A stretch of DNA of 64,000 bases from ASMP01 sp964385425 (GTDB lineage Archaea; Nanobdellota; Nanobdellia; Pacearchaeales; GW2011-AR1), in assembly GCA_964385425.1 (NCBI GenBank), contig CAYLOQ010000001.1, positions 124,001 to 188,000 of the forward strand, in the 5' to 3' direction. Made by a program: the position numbers and the translations under genes. The notes beneath the pieces were generated by a model. It was not told the origin of the DNA and made no database searches. It was given only the letters and a program-made list of their open reading frames with translations. This document shows positions 35,247 to 44,156 of this stretch, one piece after another; positions within the stretch are counted from its first letter, which is position 1; each line of letters starts with the position of its first letter.

Positions 35247-37618
35247 TTTTTACTTTCTATAAATTCGACTTTGAATTTACCTGTTTTAATTTCTTTAATA
35301 TTTGTAACGTTTTTTAAATCTTGCACCATCCCAGCAAATCTCTCTGGAGGGATTTTTCTAAAATATTTCCCTAAATAATAGTTTTTTTCTAGAATCAAGA
35401 TTATCTCAGAATTCATTGATTTCTTAGCTTTTGATTTTTCTTTTCTGATTTTAGAGATAACCCCTAAAAACAAAGGCCAAACATGTGAAACAAGTTTACT
35501 ATCATAAAACTCTTCTGGCCAATCTGAAAGATGAATACTTTTATCTTTTTCAAACTTCCTAAAATATCTTTGATAAAGTTCTTCAGTAATAAAAGGCATT
35601 ATCGGAGCAATTAATTTTAAAATAGTAAGAAGTGAATGATATAAAGTATATTGCGCAGATAATTTTTCTTCACCTTTCCCCTGATAAATTCTCCCCTTAG
35701 TAATCTCAAGATAATTATCTGCGAAATCTCTCCAGAAAAATTGCTCAACTAACATTTTTGCCTTAGAATATTCATAGTTTAAAAAAAACTTAGTTATCTT
35801 ATTTATTGTTAAGTTCAGTTCTTTCAAAAATATTTTATCTGTTTCGATAAATTCTTTCGGTTTCTTCGGCTTGGTTTTTCCAAGATTCATAAAAACAAAT
35901 CTCGATGCATTGAAAAGTTTCGTGACGAATTTTTTTCCAGTAATCAAATCTTTTTCCCGATAGTCCAAATCTTCCCCAAGCTTTGTACCTGCTGCCCAGA
36001 ATCTCAGAGAGTCAGAACCATATTTTTCCATCACATCTTGTGGTCTGATAACGTTTCCCTTGCTTTTAGACATTTTTTCTCCCTTAAGTCTAGCAAAACC
36101 GGAAACCACAATATTTTCCCAAGGGATTTTATTCTCGTGATAATGCGATTTAACAACAGTGTAAAAAGCCCAGGTTCTTATTATATCATGGGCCTGTGGT
36201 CTAAGAGAATAAGGAATTTTAATTTTATTGTTGACTAGGGAGGATGCTATTTGGGGGGTTAAAGAAGCAGTTGCCCAGGTATCTAAAACTTTTGTTTCTG
36301 GCTCTGCTTTCTCTTTACACTTAGGACATTTCTTCTCCAATTCTGAAGGATCTAAGGGTATCTCTTTTTCATTAGCTATGATTACCTCACCACATTTTTT
36401 ACAATGCCATATTGGGATGGGAACGCCAAAATGCCTATCTCTAGAAATAGTCCAATCCCACTGCAACCCATTAACCCAGTTATCATATCTTTTATGCATA
36501 AACTTTGGATGCCATTCAACTTTATTTCCTCTTTCGATTAATTTCTTCTTTATATTTAAAATTTTAATAAACCACTGCTCTGTTGGGATAAACTCTATTT
36601 CTGTTCCACATTTATCATGAACATTAACAATATGAGAAATCTTTTTTTTATCTAAAATCAGTCCTGCTCCTTCCAAATCCTCCAATATTTTTTTTCTAGA
36701 TTCTTTAATTTTCATTCCAGCATATTCTTTAATTTTCAAAGTTCCATCTTTGTTAAAAATTATTTTAGGATTTAAATTATGTCTTAATACTGCTTCAACA
36801 TCATACTTATCTCCATAAGAACAAACCATCATAACTCCTGTTCCCTTTTCCAATTCAGCAGATTTATCTCCAATAATTGGGACTTCATAACCGAACAGGG
36901 GAATTTTAGCTTTTTTTCCTATTAGATCCTTGTATCTTGTGTCCTTAGGATTAACAAAAACAGCAACACATGCGGGAATTAATTCAGGACGTGTCGTTGC
37001 AATTGGTATAACCTTATTTCCTGTTAAAAACTTGATTGTAGAAAACGAAGTTTGAAGTTCCTTGTCCTCTAATTCTGCCTGTGCAATTGCTGTCTGACAT
37101 TCTGGACACCATATTGTTGGAAAATCTTTTTGGTATATTCTTCCAGATTTAAATAAATCTATAAAAGATTTCTGAGAAATTTTCTGGGAATTTTTATCGA
37201 TAGTTGAATAAAAAACATCATAATCACAAGAAATTCCTAAGTCTTTCCAGTCTTGAATAAAGGCAGGGGTTATTTTCTTTAGAGTCTTCAAACAAAGTTC
37301 TATGAACTTCGCACGGGGCATCTCTTTACTTTTAACCTTGTTCAATTTTTCAACGAGTCTTTCGGTTGGGAGACCATTATCATCTGTTCCAAAAGGGTAA
37401 AATAGGTTCCCATCAAACATCCTCCTAAATCTCGCTATGAAATCTTGTTGAGAATAAGAAAAAGCATGACCGATGTGCATATCCCCCGAAACAGTGGGCG
37501 GCGGTGTGTCAATACTATAGACTTTTCCCTTTTTCTTACTATCAAACTTATAAATTTTTTCTTTTTCCCAGAACCTTCTCCACTTATCTTCTACCTCTTT
37601 GGCATTATAATGTTTCAT
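35243..37618 (-). CDS. valS: Valyl-tRNA synthetase
   Basis: Class I aminoacyl-tRNA synthetase charging tRNA-Val, with an editing domain. HIGH-type motif: GDMHIGHAFSYS near residue 45; editing CP1 domain with TTRPELIPACVAVFV; zinc-type Cys pairs (CPECQ, CGE and CPKC); KMSKS box EKMSKSKGNVIRP near 521; C-terminal anticodon-binding helices. The 791-residue length from MKHYNAKEVE at 37618 is normal for archaea; a Met three codons upstream (37627) is the alternative start. Stop overlaps the aRF1 ATG. Confidence 0.95.
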   Translation of the reverse strand: MKHYNAKEVEDKWRRFWEKEKIYKFDSKKKGKVYSIDTPPPTVSGDMHIGHAFSYSQQDFIARFRRMFDGNLFYPFGTDDNGLPTERLVEKLNKVKSKEMPRAKFIELCLKTLKKITPAFIQDWKDLGISCDYDVFYSTIDKNSQKISQKSFIDLFKSGRIYQKDFPTIWCPECQTAIAQAELEDKELQTSFSTIKFLTGNKVIPIATTRPELIPACVAVFVNPKDTRYKDLIGKKAKIPLFGYEVPIIGDKSAELEKGTGVMMVCSYGDKYDVEAVLRHNLNPKIIFNKDGTLKIKEYAGMKIKESRKKILEDLEGAGLILDKKKISHIVNVHDKCGTEIEFIPTEQWFIKILNIKKKLIERGNKVEWHPKFMHKRYDNWVNGLQWDWTISRDRHFGVPIPIWHCKKCGEVIIANEKEIPLDPSELEKKCPKCKEKAEPETKVLDTWATASLTPQIASSLVNNKIKIPYSLRPQAHDIIRTWAFYTVVKSHYHENKIPWENIVVSGFARLKGEKMSKSKGNVIRPQDVMEKYGSDSLRFWAAGTKLGEDLDYREKDLITGKKFVTKLFNASRFVFMNLGKTKPKKPKEFIETDKIFLKELNLTINKITKFFLNYEYSKAKMLVEQFFWRDFADNYLEITKGRIYQGKGEEKLSAQYTLYHSLLTILKLIAPIMPFITEELYQRYFRKFEKDKSIHLSDWPEEFYDSKLVSHVWPLFLGVISKIRKEKSKAKKSMNSEIILILEKNYYLGKYFRKIPPERFAGMVQDLKNVTNIKEIKTGKFKVEFIESKK

Positions 37619-37698
37619 AAAAATCATAAATAAGACATGTTTTTAAAATTGTTCTTTCAATCCACAATATTTTTATACCCACATCCCCATAAAAAAAT

Positions 37699-37854
37699 AT
37701 GGCAGATAATAAAATACAATTGCCCGGTGGATTCGGCGGGTTAATGAGATTCGAGGAAGAGTATTCCAGTAAGATTAATTTAAAACCAACACACGTAATC
37801 GCATTTGTAATTCTAATAATAGCTTTTAGGGTTTTCTTAGGGGTGTTCTTTTAA
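37699..37854 (+). CDS. Sec61-beta (preprotein translocase subunit)
   Basis: A 51-residue protein. The N-terminal GGFGGLMRFEEEYSSKINL is the conserved cytoplasmic segment of archaeal/eukaryotic Sec61-beta; the C-terminal membrane helix is HVIAFVILIIAFRVFLGVFF. It is the beta subunit of the SecYEbeta channel. The stop is one base before the ATG of NAC, so the two are co-expressed; both work on nascent chains at the ribosome exit/translocon. Confidence 0.88.
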   Translation: MADNKIQLPGGFGGLMRFEEEYSSKINLKPTHVIAFVILIIAFRVFLGVFF

Positions 37855-37855
37855 G

Positions 37856-38188
37856 ATGTTTAATATAAACCCAAAAAAAATGCAGAGTGTCATGAAACAG
37901 ATGGGAATGTCGCAAGAGGAAATCTCTGCTTCTCGTGTAATAATTGAAAAACCAGACGATACAAAAATAGTTATTGAAAATCCTTCTGTATCTCGAATTG
38001 TAATGCAAGGGCAAGAAAGTTTCCAGATTTCAGGAGAAGTAAAGGAAGACTCCGAAGAAGTGGGAATTTCTGAAGAAGATATTAAAACAGTTATGGAAAA
38101 AACAGGCTCCAGTGAAGAACAGGCAAAAAAAGTTCTTGAAAGTACGGACGGGGATTTGGCAGAGGCCATTTTAAAGCTTAGTGAATAA
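37856..38188 (+). CDS. nac: Nascent polypeptide-associated complex protein (alpha-NAC)
   Basis: A ribosome-associated chaperone of 110 residues. The NAC domain lies at about residues 1-60 (MSQEEISASRVIIEKPDD then RIVMQGQESFQISG), followed by a C-terminal UBA domain (GISEEDIKTVMEKTGSSEEQ, then GDLAEAILKL). It binds nascent chains at the ribosome exit. It directly follows Sec61-beta. Confidence 0.94.
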   Translation: MFNINPKKMQSVMKQMGMSQEEISASRVIIEKPDDTKIVIENPSVSRIVMQGQESFQISGEVKEDSEEVGISEEDIKTVMEKTGSSEEQAKKVLESTDGDLAEAILKLSE

Positions 38189-38241
38189 AACCCATATCTT
38201 ACCACCAACAATTATATTAATTCTATAGCCTTGTAAGAAAT

Positions 38242-38712
38242 ATGGAAAAGTTCCTTGAAAACATTGAGGAAGCTGAAAAGATCATAAAGACAGCTGACCA
38301 TATGGTTTATGTTACTTTCCCACTAATAAAAGATAAAAGACTCTTATTAAAAATCCTCCAAGAGATAAAAATAGCAGTTACCCGCAGTATTAATTCCATA
38401 TTACAATACGAATATCTTTACAAAAGAATAACTTTGTATAAAAGTTCTAAAGCAAACTTCAAAATTTTCGTAGAGAAATGTGCTTCGAGGTATAAAATAG
38501 ATCAAAAGGAAATAAAACTTATTTTAGAACTTTTTGATTTGGCAGAAAAACATAAAGAGAGTCCTTTCGAATTTGTAAAAGAAGGGAAGGTTGTGATTCT
38601 TTCAGAAAATTTAAAACCTGAAATTCTAACTGTTGAGAAAACGAAAGAATTTTTAATTCTTGCAAAAAATATTTTAAAGAAAACCAAAGAAAATTTTAAG
38701 GAGAATTTCTAA
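38242..38712 (+). CDS. Helical protein, first of a tandem paralogous pair
   Basis: A 156-residue all-helical-looking protein. The N-terminal part (ADHMVYVTFPLIKDKRL, then SINSILQYEY) matches the next gene (ADHLLYVSLKYTKTCDVI, then SINEILKHAKK), and the C-terminal helices also align. The pair precedes a MinD-like ATPase, and similar small helical proteins are typical of DPANN genomes. A membrane segment is not seen. Function unknown. Confidence 0.6.
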   Translation: MEKFLENIEEAEKIIKTADHMVYVTFPLIKDKRLLLKILQEIKIAVTRSINSILQYEYLYKRITLYKSSKANFKIFVEKCASRYKIDQKEIKLILELFDLAEKHKESPFEFVKEGKVVILSENLKPEILTVEKTKEFLILAKNILKKTKENFKENF

Positions 38713-38771
38713 GAAAAGTATAAAAAGCCCATAATCCTAATAAGGTATACTTCTAGTAGAAGAAATTATAT

Positions 38772-39212
38772 ATGGAAGAGATAATTCAGGAAAAAATAAG
38801 TGCTGATCACCTACTATATGTTAGTCTCAAGTATACAAAAACTTGTGATGTAATAATAAATCTTCTTTTGAGATGGGAAAAAATGATTGAGACCAGCATT
38901 AACGAGATCCTAAAACATGCAAAGAAAAAGAAGAAAATCTCCTTAGTCTCCTCGAATCCTATAGGAAAAATGGAACAAGTAAGAAAGTTATTCAAAAAAG
39001 ACAAAAATTTCTTAGAAGTCATTGTTATGTATGAAATGTTCAGGAAAATAAATGAATTAAGGTATGAAAGGATTGGAGAATTTAGAAAAAATGTTACCTT
39101 AAAAGTATTTTATAAAGGGGGAGAAATAAATATAAATCTTGAACAGTTAAAAAATTACGCCGAAAAGTTGGAAAAGTTTATAAGTACTACAAAACAATTT
39201 CTTCTATCGTAA
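38772..39212 (+). CDS. Helical protein, second of a tandem paralogous pair
   Basis: A 146-residue paralogue of the preceding gene, sharing ADHxxYV near residue 11 and SINxIL near residue 41, with a Lys-rich linker between the halves. The C-terminal EQLKNYAEKLEKFISTTK forms an amphipathic helix. It lies 38 bases before the MinD-like gene. The conserved pairing suggests heterodimer or regulatory function, which is inference. Confidence 0.6.
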   Translation: MEEIIQEKISADHLLYVSLKYTKTCDVIINLLLRWEKMIETSINEILKHAKKKKKISLVSSNPIGKMEQVRKLFKKDKNFLEVIVMYEMFRKINELRYERIGEFRKNVTLKVFYKGGEININLEQLKNYAEKLEKFISTTKQFLLS

Positions 39213-39250
39213 GAGAAGATTAAAACTTCTTAAAATAAAATTTGGATAAA

Positions 39251-40027
39251 ATGAAAAAAGTCATTGTTATCACATCTGGGAAAGGGGGTGTAGGGAAAAC
39301 CACAACAGCCATAAATCTGGCTTCAGCCATGAATAATTTTGGAGAAGATGTTCTGGTAATCGACGGGAATTTGTCTACTCCTAATGTGGGTATCCATTTA
39401 AATTCTCCAGAAGTCCCGATAAACCTGAACCACGTACTAAAAGGAGAGGCAGATGTATTTGAAGCCGTTTACAGACATGAATCTGGAATAAAAATAATTC
39501 CTTCGTCCTTATCTGTCAAGGAATTAAAAAAAACAAGGCCTGAAAAAATGAAAAAATTCAAGAAAGATTTTAAAAAAATGGCAAATTATATTATCGTTGA
39601 CAGTTCTGCGGGGTTGGGCAATGAAACAACTTCTGCTATGGAGTTAGCTGACGAATTAATCATAGTGACAAATCCTGAAATGCCTGCGCTCACAGATGCC
39701 TTGAAAACCATAAAGCTAGCAGAAGAACTTGGAAAATTGGTCTTAGGTGTTATTGTGACAAGAGTTAAAAAAAATGATTTTGAAATGCAGCCGGAAATAG
39801 TCAAAGAAATGTTAGAAATCCCGATCCTTGGTATGGTCCCTGAAGATATAGCTGTTCAGAAATCAATAAGCCAAAAAGATGCAGTAGTTCATGTATATCC
39901 AAAAAGCAATGCAGCAAGGGCGTACAAAGAGATAGCTGCAAAAATGCTTAACGTAAAATATGACTCCAAAAAAGATCGTGAAAAAATGATTATAAGGATT
40001 CTACAAAAACTTGGTTTGAAAAAGTAA
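39251..40027 (+). CDS. MinD/ParA-type ATPase
   Basis: A deviant-Walker ATPase of 258 residues: VITSGKGGVGKTTTAINLA near residues 5-23 (with the signature Lys), VIDGNLSTPNVGIHL, IIVDSSAGLGNETTSAM and ELIIVTNPEMPAL. The C-terminal tail is basic and amphipathic (KKDREKMIIRILQKLGLKK), as in membrane-targeting MinD. It may position surface or cell-division machinery. I start at the ATG at 39251 rather than the upstream TTG, since it leads directly into the beta-1 strand. Confidence 0.88.
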   Translation: MKKVIVITSGKGGVGKTTTAINLASAMNNFGEDVLVIDGNLSTPNVGIHLNSPEVPINLNHVLKGEADVFEAVYRHESGIKIIPSSLSVKELKKTRPEKMKKFKKDFKKMANYIIVDSSAGLGNETTSAMELADELIIVTNPEMPALTDALKTIKLAEELGKLVLGVIVTRVKKNDFEMQPEIVKEMLEIPILGMVPEDIAVQKSISQKDAVVHVYPKSNAARAYKEIAAKMLNVKYDSKKDREKMIIRILQKLGLKK

Positions 40028-40167
40028 GTCAATTTCATTCACTTATTATTGCCTCACTAACGTTCGTAATTTTTTAAGTTATTAATGTAAATTCTTATTT
40101 ATTAAAAGTCAAAAGTTGGGGGGTTGGTGGCGGATAGATTTAAAAACAATTTTAAACAAATCCAAAC

Positions 40168-40518
40168 ATGGAGAATATAAAATTTTCTGGCTGGCAAAAA
40201 CTTGATTTAAGAACGGGAAAAATTCTTTCTGTAGAAAACGTTGAAGGGGCTGACAAGCTTTACAAAATTCTTGTGGATCTTGGAAAAGAAGAAGGCAAAA
40301 GAACTCTAGCAGCAGGACTAAAGCCATACTACAAAAAAGAAGAGCTTATAGGAAAAAGCTGCATTGTCTTCACAAACCTTGAGCCAAAAACTCTAAGAGG
40401 AATCGAAAGTCAAGGGATGATTCTAGCTGCAGTCAGCGACCATGAAAATGGCTCAGAAAGCAAGGTAAGACTTTTACAGCCAGATGAAGATATAGAATTG
40501 GGAAGTAGAGTTAGATAA
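40168..40518 (+). CDS. tRNA-binding (EMAP/Arc1-type) domain protein, MetRS beta-like
   Basis: A 116-residue OB-fold tRNA-binding protein. LDLRTGKILSVENVEGADKLY, GKRTLAAGLKPYYKKEEL and SQGMILAAVSD are the standard blocks of the MetRS C-terminal domain. Archaeal MetRS often lacks this domain and is paired with a separate small protein; the MetRS encoded at 42675 lacks it, so they probably work together. Confidence 0.92.
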   Translation: MENIKFSGWQKLDLRTGKILSVENVEGADKLYKILVDLGKEEGKRTLAAGLKPYYKKEELIGKSCIVFTNLEPKTLRGIESQGMILAAVSDHENGSESKVRLLQPDEDIELGSRVR

Positions 40519-40623
40519 GACCTGAATTAATTTGAGAATTTAATAAATTTTACAATTCGTTCTAAATTTTAGCCAGGTAATTAATTTATCCTTTTCAGAA
40601 TATTTTTTCAGATAACAGAAAAG

Positions 40624-40652
40624 TTTATAAATAATACGTATTTAATACGTAT
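40624..40652. promoter_or_regulatory. TATA box with twin palindromic ATACGTAT operators
   Basis: TTTATAAAT at 40624-40632 is followed by two perfect palindromes ATACGTAT at 40634-40641 and 40645-40652, 11 bases apart (one helical turn), the second abutting the ATG at 40653. The layout is that of autorepression; the encoded protein begins with a candidate DNA-binding swapped-hairpin domain. Confidence 0.65.
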
Positions 40653-41450
40653 ATGAAAAATGTGAAATTTATACACAAAGTTTCGAGAGGAAGTAAGTTT
40701 AACCAGATTTATATTCCATATAAGAACGGAAAGGAATTTGAACCGGGAGACCTGGTTGAAATAAGGTTATTAAAAAAGAATGTTAAAGTTTATTATTCCA
40801 AAAATTTGGCAAAGCTAACAGGGTTCAAAGAAAAATTAATAGAAGACATTTTTAACTTTTTAATGAAGTATAAAGAAATAAAACAAATTTTTATATTTGG
40901 CTCCTTTTTGACAAAGAAAATCGATTACAAAGACATAGATATTTTAATTTTAACCTCAGGAAAAAAGGGTTTTGATAAAATAGTTTATGATGATTTAATA
41001 AATACGTTTAATCTGAAGTTTCACCTTATTTCTTTTAACGAACAAAGGTTGAAAGAACTCTTGAAAATGTGTCCTTTAACAAAAAGCATGTTTTACTATT
41101 ATGTTTCAAATAAAGAATTCAAAATTCCAAAAGAAACAAAGATTAATGAGGGACATATTAGGTTTCTGTTAATGATGCCTGAAGATTTATTGGAAGTTAA
41201 TTTGGATTATGGGATTGAATATTATGGTGCATTAAGGAAACTTTATGTCATAGAAAATTTCTTAATTGGAAAAGAAATCCCCCCTGATAAGATTGATGTC
41301 CAACTTAAAAATTTTATTGGTAAAAGAAAATTAGATTTATTAAAAAGAAATGATATTTTGGAGGAGGGTATTTTAAAAGAAGTGAAAAATATAATTAGAA
41401 ATAAACTTGAAAAGATATACAGGAGGATGAATTATGGGAAAAAGAGGTGA
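40653..41450 (+). CDS. AbrB-like/MNT nucleotidyltransferase fusion protein
   Basis: A 265-residue protein with three parts: an N-terminal segment of about 45 residues, FIHKVSRGSKFNQIYIPYKN then VEIRLLKKNVKVYY, resembling an AbrB/swapped-hairpin DNA-binding fold; an MNT nucleotidyltransferase domain (IFIFGSFLTKKIDYKDIDILIL) with the GS pair and two Asp; and a C-terminal helical, HEPN-like part without the RxxxxH ribonuclease motif. It overlaps the next gene by 17 bases. The self-repression layout and the small partner resemble a toxin-antitoxin-type locus, but no activity is shown. Confidence 0.7.
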   Translation: MKNVKFIHKVSRGSKFNQIYIPYKNGKEFEPGDLVEIRLLKKNVKVYYSKNLAKLTGFKEKLIEDIFNFLMKYKEIKQIFIFGSFLTKKIDYKDIDILILTSGKKGFDKIVYDDLINTFNLKFHLISFNEQRLKELLKMCPLTKSMFYYYVSNKEFKIPKETKINEGHIRFLLMMPEDLLEVNLDYGIEYYGALRKLYVIENFLIGKEIPPDKIDVQLKNFIGKRKLDLLKRNDILEEGILKEVKNIIRNKLEKIYRRMNYGKKR

Positions 41451-41748
41451 TATTAATGAATTAGTAACCCTGCTCTCACTCGCTTTAACTCATAGAATAG
41501 GAGGCTTTGTTAATCCTGATGATATTTATAGTGAGAAATACCTGAAAGAATCAGATGCGTTTTTAAAAAAAGCTACAAAAATCTCTTTAAGGCAAAATTG
41601 GAGTAAATATGACAAAGCAAAAATCAGAGAGTTTTTAAAAAAGAAATTAAGGGAGGGATTGGAAAGAAGAGATTTTTTAGAAGATAAAAAATTTAAAATA
41701 ATGGATAAAGAAATAAACAATATTCTCAGGTTACTGGACTTGGATTAA
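41434..41748 (+). CDS. Small partner protein of the nucleotidyltransferase module
   Basis: A 104-residue helical, Lys/Arg-rich protein. Its start lies 17 bases inside the upstream gene, so translation is coupled. The first 35 residues contain a hydrophobic stretch (VTLLSLALTHRIGGF) that may be buried rather than membrane. No family is recognised. The pair forms a two-gene module with a dedicated promoter. Function unknown. Confidence 0.55.
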   Translation: MGKRGDINELVTLLSLALTHRIGGFVNPDDIYSEKYLKESDAFLKKATKISLRQNWSKYDKAKIREFLKKKLREGLERRDFLEDKKFKIMDKEINNILRLLDLD

Positions 41749-41832
41749 AATTTTATTTTTTCCACAACCAGATGATGAAATCGAAACAGGAAGGGGAGTT
41801 AGTTAGGTAATTCTAAAAAGAAACATAGTAGT

Positions 41833-42630
41833 TCACTCTGGACCACCACTTTGTGTTGTTGCTGAAACGGTACTGGAAAGCCCAGAACAACCAACCCCAT
41901 TACAAGCCCTAATTCTATATGTATATCTGGTGCCGGGATCTAAACCCGCATTCACATAAATTATAACATTAGCACCTAAGGTAGCTATACGAGTTCTCAA
42001 AGAACCCTCCGGTGCCATCCAAACCTCATACGAATCTTCATTAGAGTTATCATTCCAAGTAACCAGTATAGATTGCGATGAAAGAGCGGATGCTGATACC
42101 CCTGAAGGAGTTGAAGGGGCGTTTGATGACTCTATAACCAATTCGCCAGTAATACGAACTACATCTGCAACGATGGTTAATCTACCATCTGCATCATTAA
42201 TAATCCTAACATTATAATCAGTCAGTAGGGAACCACCATAATGAAAATCAATAAAAGGTGTTCCGGGGCTACGAGGATTAACAACACCATTTGGTGCCCC
42301 AAGCTCAATAGTTCCCCCATGGCCTGTATTTAATTGGCTTTGAGGACTTGGTCCCCAAGTCAATCCACTAGGAAAACTACTTCCCCCACCACTAGGCCAG
42401 GATCCTCTACAATCAGCGCCAACACAAACCTGAGAACATGTTCCAGAAACATCACATCGTGTATCATCGTCTCCATCTGACAAACCAGAAGGCACGTCTC
42501 CCAGCTCACTCCAGGTATGTCCTGGATTAGGAGCCACAGCATACACTCCAACAGCCAACGCAAATATACCGATGATTAATGCAAAAGTATAGAGCCATCG
42601 ATTAGTAAAATTTATATGAATGCTCACCAT
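41833..42630 (-). CDS. Secreted/surface protein with fibronectin type III domain
   Basis: A 265-residue exported protein. Basic N terminus plus a hydrophobic segment (about residues 11-31) make a signal peptide or anchor. Then a low-complexity region with HTWSELGDVPSGLSDGDDD, a pattern frequent in DPANN and CPR surface proteins, and four Cys. The C-terminal 90 residues are a fibronectin type III domain (VTWNDNSNEDSYEVW, then YRIRACNGVGCSG). A minus-strand TATA-like ATATTTAAAT is about 30 bases from the ATG at 42630, which sets the start. Confidence 0.75.
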   Translation of the reverse strand: MVSIHINFTNRWLYTFALIIGIFALAVGVYAVAPNPGHTWSELGDVPSGLSDGDDDTRCDVSGTCSQVCVGADCRGSWPSGGGSSFPSGLTWGPSPQSQLNTGHGGTIELGAPNGVVNPRSPGTPFIDFHYGGSLLTDYNVRIINDADGRLTIVADVVRITGELVIESSNAPSTPSGVSASALSSQSILVTWNDNSNEDSYEVWMAPEGSLRTRIATLGANVIIYVNAGLDPGTRYTYRIRACNGVGCSGLSSTVSATTQSGGPE

Positions 42631-42674
42631 CTTTATTATCAATTAATAGGATTCTCTATTTAAATATATTCTGG

Positions 42675-44126
42675 TTATTTCTTCTCGAATAATATCTCGG
42701 ATTTCTTTATTCTCTTAACCACGATTGGTTTCTTGATATTTTCAAATTTTATCTCAAAACCAAGATTTTTAGCGATTTTCTCACTTGTCTCTGGAATAAA
42801 TGGCCAGAGTAAAATTGCAATAGCTTTTATGCTATCAAGAAGTTCATAAAGAATTTTCTTATCTTTGGTCTCCCATGGTTTTCTGCTTTGAACATATTCG
42901 TTACAGATATCAATAAAAGCAAATATCTCATTTAATGCCTTATCAAATTCATATTTTTCAAGATGTGTTTCTATTTTTTTCAGATTGAGTTTTTTCAGTA
43001 ATTGGTTTTCTGTTTTTTCTATCCCAATCTTTTCCGCCAGTCCTGTAACCCTACTAACGAGATTTCCAAGCTTATTGGCAAGCTCGTTGTTGTATCTAGC
43101 TATTAACACTTTTTCAGAAAAATCTCCATCTTCTCCGAAAACAAAGTTTCTGCATATGAAATATCTTATACCATCGGTTCCATACTTCTTATATAAATAA
43201 CTTGGAGAAATAACATTTCCTAAACTTTTACTTATTTTCTGACCATTTACTGTTAAAAATCCGTGAACGATTATTTCTTTTGGAAGGGGTAATCCAGCAC
43301 TTAATAACATTCCAGGCCAAATCCCTGCATGGAATCTCAACATATCCTTACCAACAACATGTATATCAGCCGGCCAATATTTTTTATATTTCTTATCTGG
43401 AAATCCGATCCCAGTCAAATAGTTACTCAATGCATCCGGCCATACGTACATTGTTTGATTTTCGTCTCCTGGAACCGGAATACCCCAAGGAAGACGATTC
43501 TTATCACGAGAAAAACTTACATCTGTCAAACCATCTTTAATCAAACTTAAAAAATCATTTTTCCATGTTGTTGGGGTAATCTTTAATTTGTCTTCCCTTA
43601 TTAGCTTCTTAATTTTATTAGAATATCTAGATAATTTAAAAAAATAATTCTCCTCAGAGATTTTTTCAATTTTTAAATTTTGGTGATTAGGACATTTTTC
43701 ATCAACTAATTCTTTTTTGGTTATGAATCTCTCACAACCAGAACAATAATAACCAGCATATTTTTTCTTATAGATATCACCTTTCTCCGACAAAGATTTC
43801 CAAATATTAATAACACCCGGCCAATGAATTTTTTTATCTGTTGTTCTTATGAAATAATTGTTGGATAGATTTAATATTTTTTTTAATTCTCTAAATTTCT
43901 CCGAATTTTCATCAACGAATCTCTTTGTGGAAACCCCTTCTTTTTTTGCTGTTTGATAATTCTTAACCCCATGCTCATCCGTCCCTGTCAAGAAAAAAAC
44001 ATCTTTTCCTCTTAAGGAATTCCATCTAGCTAAAACGTCTGCTTGCACGATCTCCAATGCAAATCCAATATGTGGAGGGGCATTTGCATATGGTATTGTT
44101 GTTGTTACATAAAATTTCTTTGCCAT
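42675..44126 (-). CDS. metG: Methionyl-tRNA synthetase
   Basis: Class I synthetase of 483 residues charging Met, needed for initiation and elongation. The HIGH-type site is PYANAPPHIGFALE near residues 14-27, followed by VFFLTGTDEHG; zinc knuckles CSGCERF and CPNH; the KMSKS box is GQKISKSLGNVI near 301; a C-terminal anticodon-binding helical bundle with NEYVQSRKPWE. It lacks the C-terminal tRNA-binding domain, which is encoded separately at 40168. Confidence 0.95.
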   Translation of the reverse strand: MAKKFYVTTTIPYANAPPHIGFALEIVQADVLARWNSLRGKDVFFLTGTDEHGVKNYQTAKKEGVSTKRFVDENSEKFRELKKILNLSNNYFIRTTDKKIHWPGVINIWKSLSEKGDIYKKKYAGYYCSGCERFITKKELVDEKCPNHQNLKIEKISEENYFFKLSRYSNKIKKLIREDKLKITPTTWKNDFLSLIKDGLTDVSFSRDKNRLPWGIPVPGDENQTMYVWPDALSNYLTGIGFPDKKYKKYWPADIHVVGKDMLRFHAGIWPGMLLSAGLPLPKEIIVHGFLTVNGQKISKSLGNVISPSYLYKKYGTDGIRYFICRNFVFGEDGDFSEKVLIARYNNELANKLGNLVSRVTGLAEKIGIEKTENQLLKKLNLKKIETHLEKYEFDKALNEIFAFIDICNEYVQSRKPWETKDKKILYELLDSIKAIAILLWPFIPETSEKIAKNLGFEIKFENIKKPIVVKRIKKSEILFEKK

Positions 44127-44156
44127 AATTTTTCAAGAAGAAATATCTATAAAAAG

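Noticed and set aside
40028..40167. G-rich stretch before the tRNA-binding protein as a possible small RNA
   Set aside because: No box C/D or H/ACA elements and no convincing stem could be drawn.
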